64,000 bases of DNA from Acidisarcina polymorpha (GCF_003330725.1 NZ_CP030840.1:5884116-5948115); one strand, 5' to 3'; counted from the first letter of the stretch, positions 54,698 through 63,551 are shown. Numbers and translations are program-made. The notes: generated by a model not told the origin, from the letters alone.

Positions 54698-55390
54698 CTA
54701 TTTAAGGAACGGACCTGAAATGGGCAAGAATTCGGCGAGCGGGCAACCGTCGCACTTCGGAGTGGGTCCGCAGTGGGTCTTTCCCACCATCACGACGAGC
54801 GCGTGAAACTCGTTATAGTGCTGGACGATCGCATTCCGGTCGCCTTCTGGATAGCTTTCATTTAGCGCGTCTATTGCGAGCGCCTGGATCTCCGAGTAAG
54901 TTGCCTTCGCGGGTAAGAGCCTGTGCCGAGTGACGATGCGGCGGAGGTATTCGTCAACCACCATGGCTGGATGACCCAAAGCATATAGCAAGATGGCATC
55001 GGCGGTCTCAGGTCCAACTCCAGGAAGGGCGAGTAGCTTCACCCGGGCAGTCTCGGGCTGTTCGGCAGCAAGCTGACTTAACGAACCCCGGTATTCGCGG
55101 TCGAGCAACGTGACAAAGGCCTTCAGCGCTGCAGCTTTTCGCACCATAAATCCCGACGGGCGGATCAGCTGGCGCAACTCCTCGTCGGGCAATCCACGAA
55201 CACCGTCGATGGTCAGCGAACCATGTGCCGCAAGGTTCTGGATTGATCGTTCTACGCCTTTCCATGAGGTGTTTTGGGTGAGATAGGCCCCGACGATGAC
55301 TTCGAAGGAGGTGGCTGCCGGCCACCATTGCTGGGGACCATAGACGGCAGTCAATCGGAGGTACATCTGGCCGAGCCGCGCCTTCCTCAT
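54698..55390 (-). CDS. Endonuclease III-related HhH-GPD DNA glycosylase
   Basis: 230 residues. The helix-hairpin-helix is LLALPGVGPETADAILLYAL, followed by the catalytic Asp in PAMVVDEYLRRI. The usual catalytic Lys of bifunctional EndoIII (LPGVGRKTA form) is replaced by Glu (PETA), suggesting a monofunctional glycosylase such as the MagIII type. The C-terminal cluster HCGPTPKCDGCPLAEFLPIS keeps three cysteines of the Fe4S4 site; the fourth is missing. An AP-lyase role is thus doubtful. The gene overlaps the TPR gene stop by four bases, so the two are co-translated. Confidence 0.85.
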   Translation of the reverse strand: MRKARLGQMYLRLTAVYGPQQWWPAATSFEVIVGAYLTQNTSWKGVERSIQNLAAHGSLTIDGVRGLPDEELRQLIRPSGFMVRKAAALKAFVTLLDREYRGSLSQLAAEQPETARVKLLALPGVGPETADAILLYALGHPAMVVDEYLRRIVTRHRLLPAKATYSEIQALAIDALNESYPEGDRNAIVQHYNEFHALVVMVGKTHCGPTPKCDGCPLAEFLPISGPFLK

Positions 55391-55761
55391 TCTGGCGATC
55401 CGGCTCCGTTTAGAGTTCGCAGCTGCTGCTTCCAGCCGAGCAGTTTGGCTTTGAGGGCTTCGGCCTCGGCTTCAGGAATTCTTCCTTGATGCTGATAGAG
55501 AATCGACAGGCTGGTATGTGCAAGCGGATCTTCTGGGTCGCGCATGATCAGTTCAAGCGCCGTATCGATCGCGCGGCGGTAGTCGCCCGAATCCTGAAAT
55601 GCTCGGACCAGTCCATGCATTGCGTCCAGGAATTCCGGATCAATCGCCAGCGCCTGCTGAAAATGGCGAATTGCCGATCTGCCGTCGTTTCTCGCAACGC
55701 AATCCAGTGCCTGGTCGTAGAAGCTTTCAGCCTGTTTGCGGATCGCGCTTTCGGAAGTCAT
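55387..55761 (-). CDS. Small TPR protein
   Basis: 124 residues from the ATG at 55761 (MTSESAIRKQAESFYDQALD); ATGs at 55773 and 55809 are alternatives. It contains three TPR units (CVARNDGRSAIRHFQQALAI, AFQDSGDYRRAIDTALELIM, SILYQHQGRIPEAEAEALKA). It may serve as an adaptor. The 4-bp overlap with the glycosylase gene shows translational coupling; a functional link is not known. Confidence 0.7.
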   Translation of the reverse strand: MTSESAIRKQAESFYDQALDCVARNDGRSAIRHFQQALAIDPEFLDAMHGLVRAFQDSGDYRRAIDTALELIMRDPEDPLAHTSLSILYQHQGRIPEAEAEALKAKLLGWKQQLRTLNGAGSPE

Positions 55762-55833
55762 GCGTACTCCCATGATAAGTTTCCATGATAAGTTCTCCGA
55801 TGAGCACACCAGAAATCTGGAACAAAGGCGCCC

Positions 55834-56670
55834 TCAATGCCGCGAAACAACGCTTCCATGGTGGATGACGCCGGCAAGGGCAACCGGAACCTGCGTCGGT
55901 ATCGATAGCTCCGGGTGACTGCTCGTCCGCGGGAGCACGATGATGTCCACCCGCCGATTCTGGCTGCGGCCGTCAGCGGTGTCGTTGGGAGCAACCGGGT
56001 GAAACTCCGCATACCCTGATGCCGACAGCCGGTAGGGCGCGAAGCTGTCGGCGACGAAGATTCGCGTCAGCCGGGTCGCGCGGCTGGTCGATAGCTCCCA
56101 ATTCGAGTCGAACTGTTCGGTGTGGATGGGAACGTTGTCGGTGTGCCCTTCAATGCGGATGTCGTAGGGAGAACTCGCCAATGCAGTTGCAATTCTATTC
56201 AGGACGGGCAAGGAATTCGTATGAATTGCCGCCGAACCGCTATCGTAAAATCCCGCTTCCCGAAGCGATATGACCAGCCCGTCACGGCCGATCTTCATCG
56301 AAACGACGTGTTCTGCAATCTGGGTCGAGAGCATCCCGGAGAGCCGCTCCTTTAGCTTCTCCAGATCCACTTTGACCGCCGGAGGAGCCATCAGTTCCTC
56401 TCCCGAGACAATGTTCATCGGGGTAACCGGACCTTCCTGGTTATGAGCGAGTCCGGCAGCCCCGTTCTTAGTTGGCGTCTGTTGGAAGAGGCCCAGAGTG
56501 CGAAAGGCCGAATCGATCGAATCAGCCATCTGCACCTGCTTCTTCACGTCGGCCTTCGAGGTGGCATACATCACCACAAAGAAAGCGAACATGAGGGTAA
56601 TAAAGTCGGCATATGAAACCAGCCAGCGTTCATGGTTGACATGCGGCTTGTTTTTCTTTCGTCTCATCAT
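55834..56670 (-). CDS. motB: Flagellar stator protein MotB
   Basis: 278 residues. The N-terminus is basic, and the single helix (VSYADFITLMFAFFVVMYAT) has the proton-binding Asp at residue 22. An OmpA-like peptidoglycan-binding domain occupies ~120-265 (DIRIEGHTDNVPIHTEQFDS, NWELSTSRATRLTRIFVADS, GYAEFHPVAPNDTADGRSQN, RRVDIIV). MotB with MotA forms the stator, which converts proton flow to torque. It is the third gene of a flbD-motA-motB transcript, 20 bp after motA. Confidence 0.92.
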   Translation of the reverse strand: MMRRKKNKPHVNHERWLVSYADFITLMFAFFVVMYATSKADVKKQVQMADSIDSAFRTLGLFQQTPTKNGAAGLAHNQEGPVTPMNIVSGEELMAPPAVKVDLEKLKERLSGMLSTQIAEHVVSMKIGRDGLVISLREAGFYDSGSAAIHTNSLPVLNRIATALASSPYDIRIEGHTDNVPIHTEQFDSNWELSTSRATRLTRIFVADSFAPYRLSASGYAEFHPVAPNDTADGRSQNRRVDIIVLPRTSSHPELSIPTQVPVALAGVIHHGSVVSRH

Positions 56671-56690
56671 TTCGGTTTCGGATCGGCCGG

Positions 56691-57464
56691 TCAGGCGCGT
56701 ACCGGCGACTTGCGGTTCTTGTCTTCGGAGAGGAAGCTCTGCAGCTTAATCTCAATCATGCGAGGGTTCATCCCCTCGAGGATAGACACTACCCCCTCCA
56801 GCATCATCTCCTTGTAGACGCGTTCTTCCTGGATGCGGATCTTCAGTTTGCCTGCCGAAGGTAGCAGAATCAGATTGGCCGCTCCGACTCCATAGATCGT
56901 GGCCACAAAAGCTACGGCAATGCCTTTGCCTACCTCTTCGATCTTGTCCAAGTGCTGCATGACCTGAATCAAACCGAGCACTGCACCGATAATCCCGATC
57001 GTAGGAGAGAAGCCGCCGGCCGACTCGAAGACCGCCGGAATGCGCTCCTCTTCCTCAGCGCGGTTCTCGATCTGGATCTCCATGATTTTCCGCAGTTCCG
57101 AAGGTTCGGTCCCATCCACCGCCAACATGATGGCTTGTTTAAGAAAGGGATCGGTGATTTTCTTCAGCTCCTGGTCGAGCGACACTATGCCGCTCCGCCG
57201 GGCTTTGTTGGCGAAGTCGATGATTTGCTTCAATGCTTGATCGGTATCCCTCTTCCCACCCACAAAGACCTGTATGAATTTCTTGAAAGCAGCCAGAACC
57301 ATAGGAAGCGGAAACTGCAGCATCACCGCTCCCAGGGTTCCCCCAAAGACGATCATGGCCGCGGTTGGCTGCAGAATCTGGCCGAGGCTTCCACCTTCGA
57401 TCAGCAAGCCCGCGATGATGCCGGTCACTGCCAGCAGAACTCCGATGATGCTGCTCTTGTCCAT
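56691..57464 (-). CDS. motA: Flagellar stator protein MotA
   Basis: 257 residues with four membrane segments: SSIIGVLLAVTGIIAGLLIE, TAAMIVFGGTLGAVMLQFPL, FSPTIGIIGAVLGLIQVMQH and GIAVAFVATIYGVGAANLIL. Between them is a cytoplasmic loop (GIVSLDQELKKITDPFLKQA, ENRAEEEERIPAVFESAGG). The helix arrangement and PTIGIIGAVLGLI are typical of MotA/PomA. It is the proton-channel subunit of the stator. It lies between flbD and motB. Confidence 0.92.
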   Translation of the reverse strand: MDKSSIIGVLLAVTGIIAGLLIEGGSLGQILQPTAAMIVFGGTLGAVMLQFPLPMVLAAFKKFIQVFVGGKRDTDQALKQIIDFANKARRSGIVSLDQELKKITDPFLKQAIMLAVDGTEPSELRKIMEIQIENRAEEEERIPAVFESAGGFSPTIGIIGAVLGLIQVMQHLDKIEEVGKGIAVAFVATIYGVGAANLILLPSAGKLKIRIQEERVYKEMMLEGVVSILEGMNPRMIEIKLQSFLSEDKNRKSPVRA

Positions 57465-57479
57465 TCGAATTCAGGGTCC

Positions 57480-57860
57480 TTATCTTCGGGACGGTCGTCG
57501 CATGTGGCATTGAATGCAAAGGTGTTTGAAGGCTTTTCTAGCCGGACTGGTTCTCATCAACGAAAGCCTTTGTGTATTTCGAATTGGCTTTTGTCCGAGT
57601 TGCCTGGGACTCGGAAGCGTCGTGGCAAATGTCGCTAAATGCAACAGTGTTCTGCCGTCAGGGACCAGTTTGACCACCTCCGCCAGCAATTTGGCTCGCT
57701 GCAATGTCATGCGCTCGACCACCTGAGCGCACGACTCATGGACCAGCACCTTCTCGCCGTTGACCAGGGTGAGCATCGTATCCGGAGACGCTTCAGCCCA
57801 CTTGATCAGGTCACAGTTGACGAAGAGTGGATTGCCGTTCAGCCGAGTGAGTTCAATCAT
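57480..57860 (-). CDS. flbD: FlbD-family flagellar protein with long C-terminal tail
   Basis: 126 residues from the ATG at 57860 (MIELTRLNGNPLFVNCDLIK), preceded by AGGAGGAG. The first ~70 residues match FlbD, a short protein encoded beside stator genes in many bacteria, with LTLVNGEKVLVHESCAQVVE and RAKLLAEVVKL. FlbD proteins are normally ~60-80 residues; here a basic tail of ~50 residues follows (GQKPIRNTQRLSLMRTSPAR, KHLCIQCHMRRPSRR) that may be a frameshift product or a late-acquired extension. The stop lies 15 bp before motA. A sigma-28-like promoter is just upstream. Confidence 0.75.
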   Translation of the reverse strand: MIELTRLNGNPLFVNCDLIKWAEASPDTMLTLVNGEKVLVHESCAQVVERMTLQRAKLLAEVVKLVPDGRTLLHLATFATTLPSPRQLGQKPIRNTQRLSLMRTSPARKAFKHLCIQCHMRRPSRR

Positions 57861-57888
57861 CGAGGCTCCTCCTCCGGGCTCTAAGGCG

Positions 57889-57916
57889 TTATCGGCGGAA
57901 AGGGGCTGAATGTTCA
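57889..57916 (-). promoter_or_regulatory. Candidate sigma-28 (FliA) promoter for flbD-motA-motB
   Basis: On the minus strand the -10 is GCCGATAA, a perfect match to the FliA consensus, 16 bp after a -35 TGAA (consensus TAAA, usual spacer 15). The predicted transcript start lies ~22 bp before the flbD ATG. No other gene lies in 57861-58189. Confidence 0.5.
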
Positions 57917-58189
57917 AGGACTCAACATTCGTCGGCGAAATCCGGATCCACCTCTACTTTGTCGGCTTACGCCGTCAGCCTCACGGACCTTAATAGGGCC
58001 CGCGATCTACAAGGGCTCGGATGGATTATCGAGTGCGCAACTCGCGGCCTCGCGAGTCTTTCTTTCTTTCTGGGATTGCATCTCCAAAATGGGCAAGTGC
58101 CTGGCCATATGGAGTGAATCGCTCCAACCGGGTATGCGGGACGAGGGAGACTATAGGCGTGGGCAAGCCGCCTCACGGAGCAAAACGCG

Positions 58190-58888
58190 ATGAATCTCTG
58201 GCAGGACTTCAAGACCAATCAAGGCAAGATCATCTACAAATGGCAGCATTACTTTCCGATTTATGAGAAGCATCTCTGTGCCTGGCGGAACAAGACCGTT
58301 ACGGTCATTGAAATCGGAGTTTTTCACGGAGGGTCGCTGCAGATGTGGCAGCGATACTTCGGGCCGTTAGCAACGATCGTGGGCATCGACATCAATCCCG
58401 AGTGCCTGCGGCATGAGGAGCCGGGCATCCACATACGCATCGGTGACCAAAGCGATCCGGCTTTCCTGCAATCTGTCGTGGATGAGTTCGGCGCTCCGGA
58501 TATCGTGATCGATGATGGAAGCCACCAGATGCAGCATCTCAGGAGCAGCTTTCTGTTCCTCTATCCCAAGCTAAGTAAGAACGGTATCTATGTCGTCGAG
58601 GACTTGCATACTGCCTACTGGGAGGAGTATGGCGGCGGACTGTGTAAGCCGGAGAGCTTCATCAGCCTTAGCAAGCAATTCGTCGACGCCCTGAACGCCG
58701 ACCACGCTCGCGGCGCTCTGGTCCCCGATTTCATCACCAGGCATACCTTCGGGATGAGCTTCTACGATAGTGTGGTGGTCTTTGAACGGGGGACGATCCC
58801 GATAAAGATGGCTGTCTGGAGCGGTCGGCTATCCCAACCGGTAAGCTTGCCAGCGGTCAAAGAGATCGAGACTGCAACTGCGACCTAG
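58190..58888 (+). CDS. SAM-dependent methyltransferase-like protein (CmcI-type)
   Basis: 232 residues. The SAM-binding motif I is VTVIEIGVFHGGSLQMWQRY, motif II VGIDINPECLRHEEPGIHIR, and the later motif DIVIDDGSHQMQHLRSSFLF with YVVEDLHTAYWEEYGG fits the class I fold seen in CmcI/methyltransferase_24-type enzymes that modify sugars or cephalosporins. It precedes the GT41 gene by ~90 bp and is near the flagellin gene, so modification of a flagellin glycan is a plausible role. No cysteine or metal motif was seen. Confidence 0.75.
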   Translation: MNLWQDFKTNQGKIIYKWQHYFPIYEKHLCAWRNKTVTVIEIGVFHGGSLQMWQRYFGPLATIVGIDINPECLRHEEPGIHIRIGDQSDPAFLQSVVDEFGAPDIVIDDGSHQMQHLRSSFLFLYPKLSKNGIYVVEDLHTAYWEEYGGGLCKPESFISLSKQFVDALNADHARGALVPDFITRHTFGMSFYDSVVVFERGTIPIKMAVWSGRLSQPVSLPAVKEIETATAT

Positions 58889-58974
58889 CGCGGTGGCTGG
58901 CTAGATCCATTGCTCGGGACGGGGCTGCTGCGGAGCTCCAGGAAGAAGGCGGCCCAAGTCGCCCGGGGTGATCC

Positions 58975-61494
58975 ATGTTGACGGTGCAAGCGAATGAACT
59001 GAATGTCGACGCCGCTCTGCGCGCAGCCAAGAACGGGCTTGAGTCGGGAGATCTTGCGGGGGCCGAGCGGCTCTATCGCGCGATTCTGGCAACGTGCCCC
59101 AACCAGGCCGATGCAAACTACAACCTCGGGGTGCTGTCCGCGCACACCGGTCGCGCGGCGCTTGCGCTGGGCCACTTCCAGGCCGCTCTCCAGGCCGACC
59201 CGCGGCAGCCGCAGTTCTGGCTGAGCTGTATCGACACTCTAATTCGGCTGGGGCAGACCGGGGCAGCCGTCGAGATGCTGGCCCAGGCTCGTCTATGCGG
59301 CCTCGGCGGACCAGGCGCTGAGTCGCTGGAGGTTCGGCTGCGAGCGCTCTCCAGTCCGCATACGGAGAGGAGGCGGGAAGAGGCGAAGATCTCTTCGGTC
59401 CCTGCTTCAACTCCGCTCTCCGTTGCGGCCTCGCCTCTGGTTGCCAAAAAGATCCGGAAAAGAGGTCAAAGGGCAAAAGATCGGGCAGTCAGGTGGAAAC
59501 AATCTGCTTCATTGCCGACCGTATCTGCGGCGATCGCCAAGCAAGAGGCCGACGAAGAAGCCGAGCTCATGGGACTGTATCGGCAAGGCCGCTTTGCTGA
59601 AGTGGAGGCGCTCGCTCGCGGCCTAGCGACGAAGTCCCCTGCGCGCGGGTTTCTTTGGAAGGTGATCGGCGCCGCGGTGCAGCGGCAGAAGCGGTTTGAG
59701 GAAGCGCTCGAAATCAAGCTGCGCGCTGCGGAGCTGCTTCCCGGCGACGCTGAGATGCAAAACAATCTTGGCGTCGCGCTATTGGAGCTGTCGCGTTACG
59801 CCGAAGCGGAAGCCTGTTACCGGCGCGCCACAACCTGGTGCCCGGAGTATCCCGAGCCGTGGACCGGGCTGGGGCTCGCGGCGCAAAAACAAGGCCGGCT
59901 CGAGGAGGCAGAGCAATTCTGCCGCCGGGCGCTCGAGCTTCGTCCGGTCTTCGCCGATGGCAGCTGCAATCTCGGGGTCGTTCTGCAGTTTCGCGACAAG
60001 CTTGACGAGGCCGAGGGCTGCTACCGGGAGGCGCTCAACGCCGAGCCTTCTCATCTCCATGCCTTAAGCAACTTCGGCACCCTGCTTCAGAAAATGGGGC
60101 GGCTGGCTGAAGCTGAGGACCTGTTTCGCCGAGCTCTCGTTCAGGATCCGGACTTCGTTGATTCCTTGGTTAATCTCGCCGGATGCCTGCACCAATTGGG
60201 GCGGATGGAAGAGGCGATTGCCGCGCACCGGCGCTCCATCGAAGCCGATCCTACCAGCGCCCCTCTCTATTCCAATTATCTCTTTTGCCTTGGCCATAAG
60301 ATCGGGTACGCGATCGAAGACCAATTCGCCGAGCAACTGCGGTTTGGAGAGCGATTCGAGTCTCCATTGGTCGGACAATGGCGGCCGCATTCCAACTCCC
60401 GCGATCCGGCGCGTGTTCTCCGCATCGGCTTCATATCCGGAGATTTCTACAAGCATGCGATGGCTTCTTTTGTGGAACCCATGCTGTCCCAGCTCGGACG
60501 CGATCGCGGCTTCGCGTTGCATATCTATAACAACCGGAGCCTTGAAGACGAAATTACCCTCCGCATGCGGAGGCAGGTCCAACATTGGACCTCATCGGCT
60601 GGTCTTTCCCCGGAGGCTTTGGCGGAGAAGGTCCGGGCCGACGGTATCGATATCCTCTTCGATCTTTGCGGACACACCGGAGGGAGCCCAATGGTGTTTG
60701 CTCGCAAGCCCGCGCCGATTCAGATTGGCTGGATTGGCTATCTCGGCAGCAGCGGAATGAAGTGCATGGACTACTACCTGGCCGACCCGGTATTCCTTCC
60801 GCCTGGCGAGTTCGATCGTTACTTCACCGAGACGATCATTCGTTTGCCGGTGGTGGCTGCCTTTCAACCCAATATGGCTGCGCCTGCGGTCTCTGCGTTG
60901 CCCGCGCTAGTCAACGGCCCCCTCACCTTCGGCAGCTTCAGCCGGATGGGCAAGCTGAATCCGGAGACGGTGGGGCTGTGGTCGCGGCTGCTTCGCCAAT
61001 TGCCGGGGTCGCGGATGATCCTCGGCGCGATGGCCGCCGACGGGCGTCATGAGCTCCTGGAAAGTTGGTTTGCACAGGAGGGGATCGCGAAGGAGCGGCT
61101 CGAGTTCCATTCAAATTCTACGATCGACATCTATCTCGGCCTCCATCATAGGATCGATATCTGTCTGGATCCGTTTCCCTTTACCGGCGCCACCACCACC
61201 GGCAACGCGATGTGGATGGGTGTGCCCACGCTTACGCTACAGGGAAACACGCCCGCGGGGCGGCTGGGAGCCGCCATGCTGGGGCACGCCGGCCTAGAGG
61301 ATTTCGTCGCCCGCGACCAGGATGACTTCGTCGCAAAAGGCCTTAATTGGGCGAAAAATCTTGAAGCTCTCGCTCAACTTCGCGCCGGAATGCGCGCCCG
61401 CTTCCTGGCTTCGCCGCTCGGCGAGCCGGAGCTCTTCGCGCGGGAACTCTCCACCTTGTTGCGGCGGCTTTGGGAGAATTGGTGTACCAAGTGA
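58975..61494 (+). CDS. TPR-OGT-type (GT41) glycosyltransferase
   Basis: 839 residues. Residues ~10-110 and ~195-440 contain TPR units (LAGAERLYRAILATCPNQAD, LSRYAEAEACYRRATTWCPE, YREALNAEPSHLHALSNFGT, AEDLFRRALVQDPDFVDSLV). From about residue 478 to the end lies a GT41 catalytic domain (RVLRIGFISGDFYKHAMASF, DILFDLCGHTGGSPMVFARK, APIQIGWIGYLGSSGMKCMD, YYLADPVFLPPGEFDRYFTE, DPFPFTGATTTGNAMWMGVP), as in eukaryotic OGT and SPINDLY. It would transfer a sugar to Ser/Thr of proteins held on the TPR superhelix. Its place before the Ser/Thr-rich flagellin gene points to flagellin O-glycosylation. Confidence 0.9.
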   Translation: MLTVQANELNVDAALRAAKNGLESGDLAGAERLYRAILATCPNQADANYNLGVLSAHTGRAALALGHFQAALQADPRQPQFWLSCIDTLIRLGQTGAAVEMLAQARLCGLGGPGAESLEVRLRALSSPHTERRREEAKISSVPASTPLSVAASPLVAKKIRKRGQRAKDRAVRWKQSASLPTVSAAIAKQEADEEAELMGLYRQGRFAEVEALARGLATKSPARGFLWKVIGAAVQRQKRFEEALEIKLRAAELLPGDAEMQNNLGVALLELSRYAEAEACYRRATTWCPEYPEPWTGLGLAAQKQGRLEEAEQFCRRALELRPVFADGSCNLGVVLQFRDKLDEAEGCYREALNAEPSHLHALSNFGTLLQKMGRLAEAEDLFRRALVQDPDFVDSLVNLAGCLHQLGRMEEAIAAHRRSIEADPTSAPLYSNYLFCLGHKIGYAIEDQFAEQLRFGERFESPLVGQWRPHSNSRDPARVLRIGFISGDFYKHAMASFVEPMLSQLGRDRGFALHIYNNRSLEDEITLRMRRQVQHWTSSAGLSPEALAEKVRADGIDILFDLCGHTGGSPMVFARKPAPIQIGWIGYLGSSGMKCMDYYLADPVFLPPGEFDRYFTETIIRLPVVAAFQPNMAAPAVSALPALVNGPLTFGSFSRMGKLNPETVGLWSRLLRQLPGSRMILGAMAADGRHELLESWFAQEGIAKERLEFHSNSTIDIYLGLHHRIDICLDPFPFTGATTTGNAMWMGVPTLTLQGNTPAGRLGAAMLGHAGLEDFVARDQDDFVAKGLNWAKNLEALAQLRAGMRARFLASPLGEPELFARELSTLLRRLWENWCTK

Positions 61495-61686
61495 CTCAAT
61501 TCTTGCGGAAGGCTGACGTAGTTGAACGCCCTGCTGCAACGAAAAAGATCCTTAAGGCCGAAGCAGGGCACCGTGGCTGGCTATTCGCTGCACTGAGGAC
61601 GCGCGCCGCCGCCAACTCCTCATCTGCAAAACGGAACTGCTCGGGTCGCAACCAGCTTTATCCCTCCGCAGCTCAACTTTGGCACC

Positions 61687-61713
61687 TAAAGTGCTCCAGA
61701 AGGTCGCCGATGA
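61687..61713 (+). promoter_or_regulatory. fliC: Candidate sigma-28 (FliA) promoter of the flagellin gene
   Basis: TAAA at 61687-61690 and GCCGATGA at 61706-61713 are separated by exactly 15 bp; the FliA consensus is TAAA-N15-GCCGATAA, so 11 of 12 positions match. A transcript starting near 61721 would have a ~110-nt leader before the flagellin ATG at 61833, with AAGGAGC as Shine-Dalgarno. The rest of 61495-61832 contains no gene. Confidence 0.7.
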
Positions 61714-61832
61714 AGGCAGTGGGTAACGCGGTTCCTTCCGCTAAGTGACCCAGAGCAAAATTACGGCATCTGGTCAGGAACCCAAAGCAAGGCAATAAGA
61801 GGAATCAATCTCACGCATCAAGGAGCAATGAC

Positions 61833-63446
61833 ATGTCTTTGGGTGTCCTAAATAACATCTCGGCAATTTACGCGCAGAACAACCTGTCCACCACGCAGGC
61901 CAACCTGCAGAAGACCCTGGAGCAGTTGTCTTCAGGATCGCGGATCAACTCCGGCGCGGATGATCCGGCCGGCCTTTCCATCAGCAACGGGCTGGCGGCC
62001 AATGAGGCGGCGCTCACCCAGTCTTCGCAGAACGCCACCAGCGGCGTCGGGCTGCTGCAGGTCGCCGATGGCGCTCTGTCGCAGGTCAACAGCCTGCTAA
62101 ATCGGGCCATCACCCTGGCCACCGAGGCGGGCAACGGCACTCTGGACAGCGCCCAGGGCGCTGCCGCTCAGCAGGAATACGGCGACATCCTGAGCGAGAT
62201 CAACACCATCGGCAGCTCGACGGAATTCAACGGCAACGCGGTCTTCTCCAGTGCGCAAAGCAACATCTTCACCAGTGACGGCACCACGACTGGAACCAAC
62301 AGCTACAACGTTGGAGTTGGAACGCTGAGCACTACCAGCGGCGTCGGCGTCACGGCGCCGGGCACCAGCAGCGGCACCGGCTCGACGGCGAGCCTGGCCC
62401 CGCTGCTCACCAAGGCAGGCGCGGCGGCGGCCACCTATACTGCAGCGGTCAAGAGCGTCTCCACCTTGACACTCACCGGAACCCTGGCATCGACCGACAA
62501 CGTGATCGGCACCCTGCAGTTATATGCCGGCTCGACCGCCTACACCATCAACACCGGCACCACCGGCGAGACGGTCGCTGCACTCGATGCGCAGATCGCC
62601 GCCGACACCGGCGGCACCACCGCGGTCGGCGGCGCGGCGATCACCATCACCGCTGGCACCGCCGGGGTCGCCAATGCGATCGTCCTGGGCACCAGCACTC
62701 TGGAGGACACCACCGCCGGCGCCGTGACAGCGTCGAGCGGCGCGCTTGCGGCCGCCAACGGCACAGCGGGCGCAGACACCGTCAATTATGCGGCGTCGGC
62801 TTCGCAGACCTACTCGATCAACGCCCACAGCGCCGCCGACACCTTCACCAACAGCGGGCTGAGCGTCACCTTCGGCACCGGCGCCAATGCCGTCACCACC
62901 AACGTCATCTTCACCGGGACGGGCGGAATCGACACCCTAGCCCAGTTGGACGCCAACATCGTCACCGCGGCCGCCAGCGCCGGCGCGGGAACGATCGCCG
63001 CTACCGTGACCGGCAATAACGTCGCCTACACCGCTTCAGCCAGCGGTTCGGCGGCTGACTTCACCATCAACGGCGGGGTCAACGATATTCTGGCCTCTTC
63101 GGCTTCAAGCTCAGGGTCGCCAAGCGCCGGCGCCACGCTTAGCGGCACCAGCTTGAGCACCTCCACGGGGGCGGCGAGCGCGTTGACCGCCATCTACAAC
63201 GCCATCAACGACGTCTCTTACCAGCGCGGAGCGGTGGGGGCCAACATCAACACCCTAACCGCGGTCTCGGAAGTGGAGTCGACCCAGAACGTGAACGTGA
63301 CCGCCGCGCAGAACTCGATCAGCGCCACCGATTACGGCCAAGCCACCTCGAACCTGTCCAAATACGAGATTCTAAGCCAGACCGGCATCTCGGCACTCGC
63401 CCAGACCAACAGCGTACAACAGGAGGTCTTGAAGTTGCTGCAATAG
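61833..63446 (+). CDS. fliC: Flagellin with Ser/Thr-rich central insertion
   Basis: 537 residues, longer than a minimal ~270-residue flagellin. The N-terminal D0/D1 segment (SAIYAQNNLSTTQANLQKTL, EQLSSGSRINSGADDPAGLS, GLLQVADGALSQVNSLLNRA) and the C-terminal D1/D0 helix (QRGAVGANINTLTAVSEVES, ALAQTNSVQQEVLKLLQ) are conserved and assemble the filament core. Residues ~150-450 are Ala/Thr/Ser/Gly-rich, with two related blocks (ETVAALDAQIAADTGG near 245-260 and DTLAQLDANIVTAAAS near 366-381) resembling duplicated insertion domains. The richness in Ser/Thr offers many O-glycosylation sites for the adjacent GT41 enzyme. AAGGAGC precedes the ATG. A sigma-28-like promoter lies upstream. Confidence 0.95.
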   Translation: MSLGVLNNISAIYAQNNLSTTQANLQKTLEQLSSGSRINSGADDPAGLSISNGLAANEAALTQSSQNATSGVGLLQVADGALSQVNSLLNRAITLATEAGNGTLDSAQGAAAQQEYGDILSEINTIGSSTEFNGNAVFSSAQSNIFTSDGTTTGTNSYNVGVGTLSTTSGVGVTAPGTSSGTGSTASLAPLLTKAGAAAATYTAAVKSVSTLTLTGTLASTDNVIGTLQLYAGSTAYTINTGTTGETVAALDAQIAADTGGTTAVGGAAITITAGTAGVANAIVLGTSTLEDTTAGAVTASSGALAAANGTAGADTVNYAASASQTYSINAHSAADTFTNSGLSVTFGTGANAVTTNVIFTGTGGIDTLAQLDANIVTAAASAGAGTIAATVTGNNVAYTASASGSAADFTINGGVNDILASSASSSGSPSAGATLSGTSLSTSTGAASALTAIYNAINDVSYQRGAVGANINTLTAVSEVESTQNVNVTAAQNSISATDYGQATSNLSKYEILSQTGISALAQTNSVQQEVLKLLQ

Positions 63447-63551
63447 TCCCACGGGAGCAGTTCTTCATGGGGCACGCCGGGCAGCAGATCGATGCGAGCC
63501 AGGCAAAAGGGAAGGAACTACTGGATGGCGGAGGATGGGTCGAAACTGGCC

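Noticed and set aside
62520-62828. Minus-strand frame within the flagellin gene
   Set aside because: Low-complexity shadow of the GC-rich flagellin centre.
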